Shown here one piece after another: positions 33,181 through 42,550 of a DNA stretch of 64,000 nt. The position numbers and the translations under genes were made by a program. Position 1 is the stretch's first letter, and the number at the start of each line of letters is the position of its first letter. The notes below the pieces were generated by a model. The model was not told the origin of the DNA. It saw only the letters and a program-made list of their open reading frames with translations, and searched no databases. The stretch comes from Clostridium sp. 12(A) (lineage in GTDB: Bacteria > Bacillota > Clostridia > Lachnospirales > Lachnospiraceae): positions 310,001 to 374,000 of the forward strand of contig JAGI01000001.1 of assembly GCA_000526575.1 (NCBI GenBank). The letters are read 5' to 3'.

Positions 33181-34079
33181 TGAATCCGAATAAAAAACGG
33201 CTTAGAAGAAGCATGATGTTTTTAAATGCCCAGAAACCAGGTCTTGTAAAGGATCCGTATATTTATAAACCGGACTCCATCATGCTTGATTTAGAGGATG
33301 CAGTTGCAGAGAATCAGAAAGATGTAGCCAGATTCTCCTTATACCATGCGTTAAAGGAAATTGACTACAGAGGCTGCGAGCGTGTCGTTCGAATCAATGG
33401 CCTTGATACCCCTTATTGGAAAGAAGATATCCGTTGTGCAGTAGCAGGCGGCTGTGACGCGATCCGTATTCCTAAGACAGAGACACCAGAAGATGTTCGT
33501 GCCGTTGAGGCAGAGATCCTTCAGGCAGAAAAAGACTTTAACATTCCGGAAGGAAGAACCCTTATTATGGCAGCCATCGAATCTGCCAGAGGTGTTATGA
33601 AAGCTCTTGATGTCTGCGAAGCATCTGACAGACTTTTCGGTATTGCTTTGTCCGGTGGAGATTACACCAAAGACTTACAGACACGTATTACAGGAACCGG
33701 CGTAGAGTTAATGGGTGCAAGACAGAACATGATCATTGCAGCCAGAGCAGCAAAGGTTCAGTGTTTCGATACAGTATTCACCAACCTTGATGATATGGAA
33801 GGATTCCGTAAAGAAGTTGAGACCATTCATCTGATGGGCTTTGATGGTAAATCCATCGTTAACCCACGTCAGATTCCGGTAGTACATGAGATTTATACCC
33901 CAACCCAGAAGGATATCATTTTTGCAGAGAAAGTTGTAAAAGAGATCGATGAGAAAAAGGAATTGGGCATTGGAGTATTTACCGTTGATGGAAAGATGAT
34001 TGACATTGCGTTCTATGACGGAGCTAAGAGAACCATAGATCTGGCCAAGGCCTCCGGTGTGTATAAAGGAGATTTATAA
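33180..34079 (+). CDS. citE: Citrate lyase beta subunit (citryl-ACP lyase)
   Basis: A 299-residue TIM-barrel lyase that splits citryl-ACP into oxaloacetate and acetyl-ACP. Motifs: RSMMFLNAQKPG, metal-site SIMLDLEDAVAENQK, VVRINGLDTPYW and the C-terminal GFDGKSIVNPRQIPVV. The start is ATG 33180, overlapping the citD stop, with GGAGG inside citD. citF follows one base after its stop. Confidence 0.95.
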   Translation: MNPNKKRLRRSMMFLNAQKPGLVKDPYIYKPDSIMLDLEDAVAENQKDVARFSLYHALKEIDYRGCERVVRINGLDTPYWKEDIRCAVAGGCDAIRIPKTETPEDVRAVEAEILQAEKDFNIPEGRTLIMAAIESARGVMKALDVCEASDRLFGIALSGGDYTKDLQTRITGTGVELMGARQNMIIAARAAKVQCFDTVFTNLDDMEGFRKEVETIHLMGFDGKSIVNPRQIPVVHEIYTPTQKDIIFAEKVVKEIDEKKELGIGVFTVDGKMIDIAFYDGAKRTIDLAKASGVYKGDL

Positions 34080-34080
34080 G

Positions 34081-35643
34081 ATGATTAATGCAGTAGGCAG
34101 AGATATTCCAGAAGAAATCTTAGAATTGACAGGCAAACAACCCTTCATGGGAAACCATCATTTTGATGGATATGAATATAAAAAAGACGGTCCGGTTACC
34201 AAATGTGTAATCAATAACGAAGGAAGCAAGATGGTAAACAGCATTCGTGAAGTGCTGGAAAAGTGTAATATCAAAGATGGTATGACATTTGGTTTCCATC
34301 ACCACTTCAGAGAAGGCGACTATATCGTAAACATGGTTATGGAGCAGGTTCATAAGATGGGAATTAAAAATATTACCATCTGTGCAAGCTCTCTTGGTAA
34401 GGCTCACGATCCTTTATTACCTTTAATCGAAGATGGTACTATAACAAACATTCAGTCTTCTGGTGTTAGAGGTAAGATCGGTCAGGCTATTTCTGAAGGC
34501 AAATTACAGGGACTTGCAATCATGCGTTCTCACGGCGGCAGAGTTCGTGCTATCGAATCTGGCGAAGTAAGAATTGACGTTGCATTTATCGGAGCTCCTA
34601 CCTGTGATGATTACGGCAACTGCCGTGGTATCGGCGGAAAGTCTAACTGTGGTGTTCTTTCCTATTCCATGGTCGATGCAGATCATGCAGATAAGGTAGT
34701 CGCTATTACAGACTGTCTCGTTCCGTTCCCTAACTTCCCGGCTCATATCTCCATGACAAAAGTGGATTATGTAGTAGTTGTAGATGAAATCGGTAATCCA
34801 GATAAGATTGCAACAGGAGCGGCGAAACCAACCAGTGATATGCGTAAGCTTATGATGGCTGATTACTGTACTGAATTTGTAGTGAATACACCTTACTTTA
34901 AAGATGGATTCTCTTATCAGACCGGTGTCGGTGGTGCTTCTATCGCATCTACCGTATCCCTGGCTAAGATCATGAAGGAAAGAAATATCCGTATGCGTTT
35001 CGGCGTGGGTGGTCTTACAAAGCCTATGTGTGATCTTTTAGAGAATGGCCAGGTTGATGCACTTTTAGATACTCAGGACTTCGATTTAAGTGCGGTTGAA
35101 TCCGTAATTAATACGAAGCACTTCCGTATCAGTGCAGGCGAGTACGCAGATCCTTTCAACAAGGGTGCTGTCGTTAACAAGCTGGATTTTGTTATCCTTG
35201 CAGCTTTAGAAGTAGATGTTAACTTTAACTGTAACGTAGTTGTAGGTTCTGACGGTATCGTTACCGGCGCTCAGGGCGGACATCCGGATACAGCAGCAGG
35301 AGCAAAATGTACTATCGTTATTTCTCCGCTGATTCAGGGAAGAATTCCTGCAATCTGTACCGACGTAACAACTGTAACAACACCTGGTGAATCCATTGAC
35401 GTAGTTGTTACTGATTATGGAATTGCAATCAACCCGAAAAGACAGGATTTAATCGAATGCATGAAAGATGTTGATCTTCCATTTAAGACCATTGAAGAGC
35501 TGAGAGACATTGCTTACTCTATCGTTGGAGAGCCAGAGCGCGTTCAGTTTGATGACAAGATTGTTGGAATCATTGAAAGCCGTGACGGTACCGTTATGGA
35601 TGTTGTGCGTAAGATTAAGAAGTTTGAGTTTTCAGAGGAATAA
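34081..35643 (+). CDS. citF: Citrate lyase alpha subunit (citrate:acetyl-ACP transferase)
   Basis: A 520-residue CoA-transferase-family subunit exchanging acetate for citrate on the carrier protein. Recognisable segments are AVGRDIPEEILELTGKQPF at the start, GMTFGFHHHFREGDYI, SSGVRGKIGQAISEGKL and GGHPDTAAGAKCTIVISPL. The start is ATG 34081, with AAAGGAG at the end of citE; an in-frame earlier start would lie within citE. The full length fits the family. Confidence 0.95.
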   Translation: MINAVGRDIPEEILELTGKQPFMGNHHFDGYEYKKDGPVTKCVINNEGSKMVNSIREVLEKCNIKDGMTFGFHHHFREGDYIVNMVMEQVHKMGIKNITICASSLGKAHDPLLPLIEDGTITNIQSSGVRGKIGQAISEGKLQGLAIMRSHGGRVRAIESGEVRIDVAFIGAPTCDDYGNCRGIGGKSNCGVLSYSMVDADHADKVVAITDCLVPFPNFPAHISMTKVDYVVVVDEIGNPDKIATGAAKPTSDMRKLMMADYCTEFVVNTPYFKDGFSYQTGVGGASIASTVSLAKIMKERNIRMRFGVGGLTKPMCDLLENGQVDALLDTQDFDLSAVESVINTKHFRISAGEYADPFNKGAVVNKLDFVILAALEVDVNFNCNVVVGSDGIVTGAQGGHPDTAAGAKCTIVISPLIQGRIPAICTDVTTVTTPGESIDVVVTDYGIAINPKRQDLIECMKDVDLPFKTIEELRDIAYSIVGEPERVQFDDKIVGIIESRDGTVMDVVRKIKKFEFSEE

Positions 35644-35647
35644 AAAT

Positions 35648-36589
35648 ATGCAGCTCTTCTCCGAGACAGATATGGATAAAAACGATAAAATTGCCGAAAG
35701 AATCGGAGATATGGCATACCGGGCTCTATTGGAGGAGGTATATACCTCCCCCAAGCCGGGTCTGGTGGATTTATACTCCAATGGCGCTCATAAGGATATG
35801 GATGTATCCACCTTTGAGCGGAGTGCGGACGCTCTTAAGCCGTATTTTGCAGCCATGGCACAGGAAGGCATAAAGCATAAGGACAGTCCTTTCGAGATAT
35901 TTTCTAATATCAGAAGGTTGGGCATTGATGCAGAAAAGGCTATGTACCATGCAACTGCTGGAGTGAATACTCACAAAGGGCTTATTTTTAATATGGGAAT
36001 ACTCAGTGCGGCTGTGGGGGCTTGCATTGAGAGGGATGATACCGTAACCCTATACTCTCTGATGGAAATGGAGCAGGCTATGGTACGGGATACCTTATTA
36101 AAAGAAGTTCATGGGATGCGTGACTTCACCAGCAATGGAGAGAAAAATCTGCAAAAATACGGCACCATGGGTGCCAGAGGAGAAGCCATAAGCGGCTACC
36201 AGTCCATACGGACCATTTCCCTGCCTGTAATGGCAAAGGGAATTTCGGAAGGCAGAGATTTTAATCTTGTTAAGCTACAGACCTTGTTTGCTCTGATGAG
36301 TCAGGTGGATGATTCTAATATCATCGCCAGGCATAACCTGGAGGCATTACATGAGGTCCAGGGATTGGCAAAGGAATTTCTTTCTTCTGGAGGGGCATAT
36401 CAGGAAGAGGCTGTATCTATCCTGAAACGTATGGATAAGGATTTTATAGATAGAAATATCAGTGCAGGAGGCTGTGCGGATCTTCTGGCTGTCACCATAT
36501 TTCTGGCAGATCTGTTGTGGGACGGATCAAAGGAATTCTCGGAAGTTAACGAGTTTGACATAAAAAAAGGCCAGAGGCCTATGGGATAA
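35648..36589 (+). CDS. citG: Triphosphoribosyl-dephospho-CoA synthase
   Basis: A 313-residue enzyme making the citrate lyase prosthetic-group precursor from ATP and dephospho-CoA. Motifs: EVYTSPKPGLVDLYSNGAH, ATAGVNTHKGLIFNMG, REVHGMRDF-like KEVHGMRDFTSNGE and MSQVDDSNIIARH. Start ATG 35648 has AGAGGA nine bases upstream; ATG 35672 is an alternative. It converges on the response-regulator gene, the two coding ends overlapping by 11 bases. Confidence 0.93.
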   Translation: MQLFSETDMDKNDKIAERIGDMAYRALLEEVYTSPKPGLVDLYSNGAHKDMDVSTFERSADALKPYFAAMAQEGIKHKDSPFEIFSNIRRLGIDAEKAMYHATAGVNTHKGLIFNMGILSAAVGACIERDDTVTLYSLMEMEQAMVRDTLLKEVHGMRDFTSNGEKNLQKYGTMGARGEAISGYQSIRTISLPVMAKGISEGRDFNLVKLQTLFALMSQVDDSNIIARHNLEALHEVQGLAKEFLSSGGAYQEEAVSILKRMDKDFIDRNISAGGCADLLAVTIFLADLLWDGSKEFSEVNEFDIKKGQRPMG

Positions 36590-37265
36590 ACCGGTATCCT
36601 AGACCTCTGACTGTTACGATATGGGCCGGCTTTTGCCGGTCTTTTTCGATTTTACTGCGCAGACGGTTGATATATACCATAATGGCGTTATCGTCTATGG
36701 CAATGCTGTTTCCCCATACATGCTCGTAAATCATATCCTTGGTAAAAACCTGATTGGGACGTTTGATAAATAAAAGCATCAAACTGCTTTCCTTGGAGGA
36801 AAGTACAATTTCTTCGCCATTTTTATAAAATCGCATGGTGGAAGTGTTGTAAGAGAAGGGGCCGCATTCAATCAGCTCTGAGCTGTCTAAAATCTGGTTT
36901 TTGTTACGGCGTATCAATGCCTTAACCTTAGCACCAAGAACCAATGGGCGAAATGGCTTTGTAATATAATCGTCAGCACCCAGTGAAAGTCCATAGAGGG
37001 AGTCGTAATCTTCGTTTCTCCCGCTTACAATCATAACAGGGGTCTGGTCGCCCTGGCTGCGAATTCTCTTTATGACCTCAAAGCCTTCCATGTCCCCCAG
37101 CATAACATCCATAAGAATGATATCGTAGGAATGGTTTTTTAACAAATTTAAAGCAGCGAGGCCGCTGTCTGCAACAGTGGTTTCTAGATCATTGCTGTGC
37201 ATGACTTTTTCCAGCAGCTTATAAACTGCCGGATCATCATCCACTATTAATACTTTATCAGACAT
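36579..37265 (-). CDS. Response regulator, OmpR/PhoB type
   Basis: A 228-residue regulator. The receiver domain (1-120) is intact, with DDD near the N-terminus, phospho-acceptor Asp in IILMDVMLGD, Thr/Ser in MIVSGR and Lys in YITKPF. The winged-helix DNA-binding domain (about 130-228) ends with VYINRLRSKIEKD...VRGLGYRFIP. Start ATG 37265 follows GGGGGA. It diverges from the hybrid kinase gene by 83 bases, its likely partner, and overlaps citG convergently. Control of the citrate genes is inferred from position and the direct repeats at 32801 and 42462. Confidence 0.9.
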   Translation of the reverse strand: MSDKVLIVDDDPAVYKLLEKVMHSNDLETTVADSGLAALNLLKNHSYDIILMDVMLGDMEGFEVIKRIRSQGDQTPVMIVSGRNEDYDSLYGLSLGADDYITKPFRPLVLGAKVKALIRRNKNQILDSSELIECGPFSYNTSTMRFYKNGEEIVLSSKESSLMLLFIKRPNQVFTKDMIYEHVWGNSIAIDDNAIMVYINRLRSKIEKDRQKPAHIVTVRGLGYRFIP

Positions 37266-37348
37266 AGATTCCCCCAAAATTAAAATTTTTGTAGAAATAT
37301 ATCGAAATTACTCTAAAAATATTATAGTATTAACCTGGAGACAAGTCA

Positions 37349-39556
37349 ATGACGAAAAGACAAACGAAGGGAATATTGATGAACATTTTAATGGAAATTA
37401 AAAAAAGAAGAGCATTTATCATGTCTTTGGCTATGATTATTGTGCTCGGTATCTTTTCCTGCCTGGTGTTCAGCATATGGAAAGAATACAAAGAGGCAAT
37501 TATTGACAATCAGAAAAAGCAGATGCTTTTAACCACCCAGAGCATGGGAGATAATTTAAGAGCATTTATTGAGGGATATCAGGCTGATGTCAATTCGCTT
37601 TGTGCCATGGAGGAAGAAAAATACAAAAAAACAGGGGAAAAAACCTGGTCCGTTCTGGAGGAGTATGTCAATTATCATACCCGCTATGTCTATGATGCTA
37701 TTTTAGAAGATAAGGACGGCAATCTCTTAAAAAGTATTCACGGCTTTGGTATCGTGGATACGTATTCCGTAACAGAGATTGATGAGGACACCAGCTTTCG
37801 GCAGTGCAGGCTGAAAAACGGAGAGATCTATCTGGTGGTGAAAAAGGAAATTGAGGATGGGAAATCCGTATCTATTTTAATTAACACCAAAAGCTACAAC
37901 GATACCCTGGTATCTAATATACGCCTTGGCACCAATGGATATGTGCTGATTAAGGATTCCCAGGGCACAATACTGACACACCCTCAGAGAAGCCAATGGG
38001 GGATTAATGTAATATCCGGCAGAAAGGTCATGTTCCCCGAAGCAGATTTAACCAGTCTGGAACAGATGATAGACAGGCAGAACCGGGGAGAGACTGGAGT
38101 CGCGGAATATTATTCTTACTGGTGGGCAGACCCTGGCGTTCCGGAGGTCAAAAAAATCAGTGCATTCTGTCCCGTTTATATTGGAAAGGGATTTCTGGTC
38201 ATGAGTGCGGTCATTGATTATGATGATATTTATATCCCTGTGGCCGCTGGATTTTTCAAGCTGGGACTTGTATCGGTTGGCATTGTGGCCGTGGTTCTTG
38301 GGATGGTGTTTTACATTGGTGCTTTATGGCTTCAAAAGAGAAAGGACCGGGAAGAAATTACCTATCTGCTGGAGCTTAATAACATATTGGAAGAAATGCA
38401 TCAAAGCGAGGAGACCATTGCACACCAGCAAAGGCTGCAGATCATGGGAACTATGACTGGAGGAATCGCTCATGAATTTAACAATCTTTTGACACCCATC
38501 ATGGGATATGCAGAGCTTTTGATGCTGGAGCTTGATGAAACCTCTGATGGCTATGAGAATGCCATGGAAATATATGAGGCATCATCAAAGGCGAAAGAAA
38601 TTATACAACAGATATCTTCTCTCAGCAGAAAAAATATGGAGACGGCATACAAAACTGTAAATGCAGGCAAGGTTCTCCGCAGAGCCGCCAAGATGGTGAC
38701 CTCTGTCTGTCCGCCCAATGTAAAGGTAGAAGAAGATATCAAGCTTGACGAGGAGTGCTTCCTTGGAAATGAAACACAGATTAATCAGGTGATTTTAAAT
38801 ATCTGTGTGAATGCCATCCATGCCATCGGCCATAAGGAAGGTAAGATTTTCATTAAATCCCAGGTTGTAATGCCTTATGAATTAGAACAGTATAAACAGT
38901 CCTCTGTATCAGGGGAATGGGATTCCTATATCCGCATCAGTGTTTTTGACAATGGGGAAGGAATGAGTGAGGAGACATTAAAGCAGATCTTTGATCCTTT
39001 CTTTACCACCAAGAAAAACGGAGTAGGAACAGGACTTGGCTTATCATTAGTAGAACAGATCATTCATTCACATAAGGGCCATATCTTCGCAGAGAGCAGC
39101 GTTGGAGTAGGAAGTATATTCCATATCTTTTTACCAGTCAATGAACAAAAGGAACACGAAGGGAATCCGACTGTAGAAGGAGACCGGGACGGAGATTTAA
39201 GGCTGCTTATTATTGATGACAATCCAAAAGTACTGAAACTTCTGGAGAAAAACTTCAGCAAGCTAAAAGTGACCATCATCTCATGTATGAATTTTGAAGA
39301 AGCCAGGAAAACTTTAAAGGAGCAGGAGGTGGACGCTGTCATCAGTGAACAGTATGTGGAAGGAAAGAGCGGCGCTAATTTCTGTATGTCCTTAAAAGGA
39401 ACCTACCCAGGACTGATTCGTATTATCATGGCGGACCGGGTGACTAAGGAAATTGTGGAAGCCAAGCGGCGAAAAATCATTGACGATTATATCGATAAAC
39501 CGGTTTCTGACTCGGCAATTTTAAAAGCAGTCAAAAACTGTATAGAAAAAATGTAG
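37349..39556 (+). CDS. Hybrid sensor histidine kinase with an altered receiver
   Basis: 735 residues from ATG 37349; ATG 37379 with GAAGGGA is an equally good start. Order: membrane helix, extracytoplasmic dCache-like sensor (about 60-300), second helix (about 305-325), HisKA with H-box GGIAHEFNNLLTPIMGY, HATPase (DNGEGMSEETLKQIFDPFFTTKKNGVGTGLGLSL), and a C-terminal receiver (about 615-735). In the receiver the acidic pair (IIDDNP) and Lys (YIDKP) are kept, but the acceptor position reads DAVISEQ, with Glu667 in place of Asp (39347-39349). A -10 TATAGT lies at 37323. The ligand is unknown; citrate or another dicarboxylate is plausible from context. Confidence 0.88.
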   Translation: MTKRQTKGILMNILMEIKKRRAFIMSLAMIIVLGIFSCLVFSIWKEYKEAIIDNQKKQMLLTTQSMGDNLRAFIEGYQADVNSLCAMEEEKYKKTGEKTWSVLEEYVNYHTRYVYDAILEDKDGNLLKSIHGFGIVDTYSVTEIDEDTSFRQCRLKNGEIYLVVKKEIEDGKSVSILINTKSYNDTLVSNIRLGTNGYVLIKDSQGTILTHPQRSQWGINVISGRKVMFPEADLTSLEQMIDRQNRGETGVAEYYSYWWADPGVPEVKKISAFCPVYIGKGFLVMSAVIDYDDIYIPVAAGFFKLGLVSVGIVAVVLGMVFYIGALWLQKRKDREEITYLLELNNILEEMHQSEETIAHQQRLQIMGTMTGGIAHEFNNLLTPIMGYAELLMLELDETSDGYENAMEIYEASSKAKEIIQQISSLSRKNMETAYKTVNAGKVLRRAAKMVTSVCPPNVKVEEDIKLDEECFLGNETQINQVILNICVNAIHAIGHKEGKIFIKSQVVMPYELEQYKQSSVSGEWDSYIRISVFDNGEGMSEETLKQIFDPFFTTKKNGVGTGLGLSLVEQIIHSHKGHIFAESSVGVGSIFHIFLPVNEQKEHEGNPTVEGDRDGDLRLLIIDDNPKVLKLLEKNFSKLKVTIISCMNFEEARKTLKEQEVDAVISEQYVEGKSGANFCMSLKGTYPGLIRIIMADRVTKEIVEAKRRKIIDDYIDKPVSDSAILKAVKNCIEKM

Positions 39557-39625
39557 AATGATTTGAAAAAAATACAAAAGCAAGATGCAATTCTTACAAA
39601 AATTTTCTGGATTACTTGGTATTTA

Positions 39626-39655
39626 TTGACAGAAACCAATGGTACAAGTTATAGT
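39626..39655 (+). promoter_or_regulatory. Sigma-A promoter of the P-type ATPase gene
   Basis: TTGACA (39626-39631) and TATAGT (39650-39655) are 18 bases apart, about 100 bases before the start codon. Confidence 0.75.
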
Positions 39656-39671
39656 AAAAGAGGCCTATCAA

Positions 39672-39703
39672 CCGAAGCATTTTTCTAAAAGATAATGCTT
39701 CGG
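39672..39703 (+). promoter_or_regulatory. Leader hairpin before the P-type ATPase gene
   Basis: CCGAAGCATT pairs perfectly with AATGCTTCGG across a 12-base loop, starting about 10 bases after the predicted transcription start. There is no T-run and no match I recognise to a metal riboswitch; it may stabilise or regulate the leader. Confidence 0.45.
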
Positions 39704-39756
39704 GAAAGAAAGCCGGATTAGCATTAATTCAAAAATAGTTCTTATAGGAGAAAGAA

Positions 39757-42396
39757 ATGCAGAAAGAATATTTAATGGAATCCGAAGATGTGCTAGGAAA
39801 GCTAGAGACATCACATCAGGGGCTTTCAGACGCCCAGGTTGCGGAAAGACAGTCGAAGTACGGAATGAACAAGTTAACAGAAGGAAAGAAAGAGAGTCTC
39901 ATTCATAAGTTCTTAAAAGAGCTTACCAATTTCATGACTATTATTCTGATTGCAGCAGCTTTCATTTCCGGAGCGACCTCCCTTTATGTGGGAGAAAGTA
40001 TGATCGATACGATCATTATCTTACTGGTTGTAATTATCAATGCGGTACTTGGTGTATATCAGGAATCCAAGGCAGAATCAGCCATTGAATCCTTGCAGGA
40101 AATGGCAGCGGCCACATCAAAGGTAATCCGTCACGACAGACTTCTTGTAGTTAAGTCCGAGGAACTGGTTCCCGGTGATATCATTTTATTAGAGGCAGGA
40201 GATTCTGTTCCGGCAGATGCTAGAATTTTGGAAAGCGCCAGCTTAAAAGTGGAAGAGGCTGCACTTACCGGTGAATCCTTATCTGTATCAAAGATTGAAT
40301 CCGTGATTGGAGACGGTTCTGGAGAGGTTGCCCTTGGCGACAGAAAGAACATGGTCTATACGGGTTCCACCGTGGTATACGGAAGAGGAAAGGCTGTTGT
40401 ATGTCATACCGGTATGGAAACCGAAATCGGTCACATCGCACATGCATTAAATTCGGCTAAAGATGAAGAGACACCTCTTCAGATCAAATTAAACCAGTTA
40501 TCAAAAATTCTTTCTATTTTAGTACTTGTTATCTGCGGACTGATGTTTGCAGTTAATCTGACCAGAATCGGACTTTCCGGCAGAGGAATTCATTTACGGG
40601 AACTGATTGATACCTTTATGATTGCAGTTTCACTTGCTGTTGCCGCGATTCCTGAAGGACTGGCAGCTGTTGTTACCATTCTTTTGTCCATCGGCGTTAC
40701 AAAGATGTCAAGAAAGCGGGCTATCATCAGAAGGCTGACCGCAGTAGAGACTCTTGGCTGTACTCAGATTATCTGCTCCGATAAGACAGGAACTCTTACT
40801 CAGAATAAGATGACGGTTGTACAGCATGCTGCAGATGATGAAAACATGCTTATGACTGCCATGGCGCTCTGCTCTGATGCAGAGTTAGATCCAGAAAGTA
40901 AGGATGCAGTGGGAGAGCCAACAGAGTGTGCTCTTGTCAACGATGGCTATAAACATGGACTTGATAAAAGTGAGCTGAAGAATACCTTCGTTCGTATCGG
41001 CGAAGCTCCTTTCGACTCTATGAGAAAGATGATGTCCACCATCCATAAAAAAGAGGACAATACCATTATCCAGTTTACAAAGGGTGCACCGGATGAAGTT
41101 TTAAAACGCTGTACCAAGGCATTTATCGGCGGAGTGGAAGTGGATATGACGGATGAGATCCGCAACAGTATCCTAAAGGAAAACAAAGCCATGGCAGATA
41201 AAGCACTTCGTGTTCTTTGCGGTGCCATGAGAAGCTGGGAGAGCCAGCCTGCTTCCACAGAACCTGAGATATTAGAACGCAACCTTGTGTATTTAGGACT
41301 TTCCGGAATGATCGATCCAGTACGTCCGGAGGTTAAGGACGCCATCAAAGAATGTCAGGCAGCTGGAATCCGCCCGATTATGATTACTGGTGACCACAGA
41401 GATACTGCTGTTGCCATTGCAAAGGAACTTGGAATTCTGGATCATGAGAGAATGGCCATTACCGGCGCTGAATTATCTAAGATCTCTGATGAAGAACTGG
41501 AAAAGACCATTCAGAATTATTCTGTTTATGCAAGAGTTCAGCCGGAACATAAGGTTCGTATCGTTAAGACCTGGAAAAAGCTTTCCAAGGTTACAGCCAT
41601 GACTGGTGACGGTGTCAATGACGCTCCTTCCATTAAGGAAGCTGACATTGGTGTAGGTATGGGTATTACTGGAACCGATGTAACGAAAGACGTTGCTGAT
41701 ATGGTACTTGCTGATGACAATTTTGCTACTATCGTATCAGCGGTAGCCGAAGGAAGACGTATTTATGACAACATCAGAAAAGCCATTCAGTTCCTGCTAT
41801 CTTCAAACTTAGCAGAGGTTATTTCTGTATTTATTGCAAGCCTTTTAGGATTTACAATCTTAAAGCCTGTTCATTTACTCTGGATCAACTTAATTACAGA
41901 CTGTTTCCCGGCCATTGGACTTGGTATGGAGGCAGAAGAGTCTGACATCATGAAGAGAGAACCAAGAAATCCAAAAGATGGTATCTTCTCTGATGGAGTA
42001 GGAAGCGAGACCTTATTCCAGGGTGTAGTAATCGCTCTTCTTACCTTACTGGCTTATTTTGTTGGTCACTATATGGAAAGCGGAGTATGGGAGGTTGCAG
42101 AAAGCAAGGACGGTATGACCATGGCATTCTTAGCCCTTTCCTTACTTGAGATGTTCCACTCCTTTAATATGCGCTCCAGAACGGAATCCGTATTTAAGCT
42201 GAAAACAAGAAATGTTTTCTTAACAGGTTCTCTGTGCGTATCATTTGTACTGACCACAGCCGTAATTTATGTACCGTTTTTAAGAGAAGCATTTCATTTT
42301 GAATTCATTTCTTTAAAAGAATATATCGCCGCTGTTATAATTGCTGTATCAATTATTCCAATTATGGAAATATTAAAGATAGTTAAGCGGAGATAA
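39757..42396 (+). CDS. Calcium-type P-type cation ATPase
   Basis: An 879-residue P2-type ATPase. It has an N-terminal cation ATPase domain, actuator TGES (ALTGESLSV), M4 motif AAIPEGLAAVV, phosphorylation site CSDKTGTLTQN, the nucleotide domain with KGAPDE, hinge MTGDGVNDAPSIKEADIG, and M6 LWINLITDCFPAIGLGMEAEE. PEGL in M4 and the Asn/Asp pattern in M6 are those of SERCA/PMCA-like Ca2+ pumps. It should export Ca2+ (or Mn2+) from the cytoplasm. It sits between the sensor kinase and the CitMHS transporter, which imports citrate as a divalent metal complex. Confidence 0.9.
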   Translation: MQKEYLMESEDVLGKLETSHQGLSDAQVAERQSKYGMNKLTEGKKESLIHKFLKELTNFMTIILIAAAFISGATSLYVGESMIDTIIILLVVIINAVLGVYQESKAESAIESLQEMAAATSKVIRHDRLLVVKSEELVPGDIILLEAGDSVPADARILESASLKVEEAALTGESLSVSKIESVIGDGSGEVALGDRKNMVYTGSTVVYGRGKAVVCHTGMETEIGHIAHALNSAKDEETPLQIKLNQLSKILSILVLVICGLMFAVNLTRIGLSGRGIHLRELIDTFMIAVSLAVAAIPEGLAAVVTILLSIGVTKMSRKRAIIRRLTAVETLGCTQIICSDKTGTLTQNKMTVVQHAADDENMLMTAMALCSDAELDPESKDAVGEPTECALVNDGYKHGLDKSELKNTFVRIGEAPFDSMRKMMSTIHKKEDNTIIQFTKGAPDEVLKRCTKAFIGGVEVDMTDEIRNSILKENKAMADKALRVLCGAMRSWESQPASTEPEILERNLVYLGLSGMIDPVRPEVKDAIKECQAAGIRPIMITGDHRDTAVAIAKELGILDHERMAITGAELSKISDEELEKTIQNYSVYARVQPEHKVRIVKTWKKLSKVTAMTGDGVNDAPSIKEADIGVGMGITGTDVTKDVADMVLADDNFATIVSAVAEGRRIYDNIRKAIQFLLSSNLAEVISVFIASLLGFTILKPVHLLWINLITDCFPAIGLGMEAEESDIMKREPRNPKDGIFSDGVGSETLFQGVVIALLTLLAYFVGHYMESGVWEVAESKDGMTMAFLALSLLEMFHSFNMRSRTESVFKLKTRNVFLTGSLCVSFVLTTAVIYVPFLREAFHFEFISLKEYIAAVIIAVSIIPIMEILKIVKRR

Positions 42397-42461
42397 CATT
42401 TACGAAGAAGAATTTAGAATTATTACAAAAATCTAAAAATAATATAAAATCTTACAAAATT

Positions 42462-42518
42462 TTAAGTAAGTTTTTATTACTCTTTAAGAAACTCCGTTTA
42501 ATATGGTTACATGATACT
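42462..42518 (+). promoter_or_regulatory. Putative citMHS control region with 22-bp-spaced TTAAG repeats
   Basis: TTAAGTAAGT (42462) and TTAAGAAACT (42484) start 22 bases apart, the same spacing as the TTAAG repeats before citD. GATACT at 42513-42518 is a possible -10. The region is AT-rich, so chance cannot be excluded. Confidence 0.4.
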
Positions 42519-42550
42519 TATGCATCTATATTAAAAGGGGGATCATTTAT

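Noticed and set aside
39660-39756. Metal-sensing riboswitch (yybP-ykoY or NiCo type) before the P-type ATPase
   Set aside because: Only one simple hairpin is present; the conserved loops of these riboswitches were not found.
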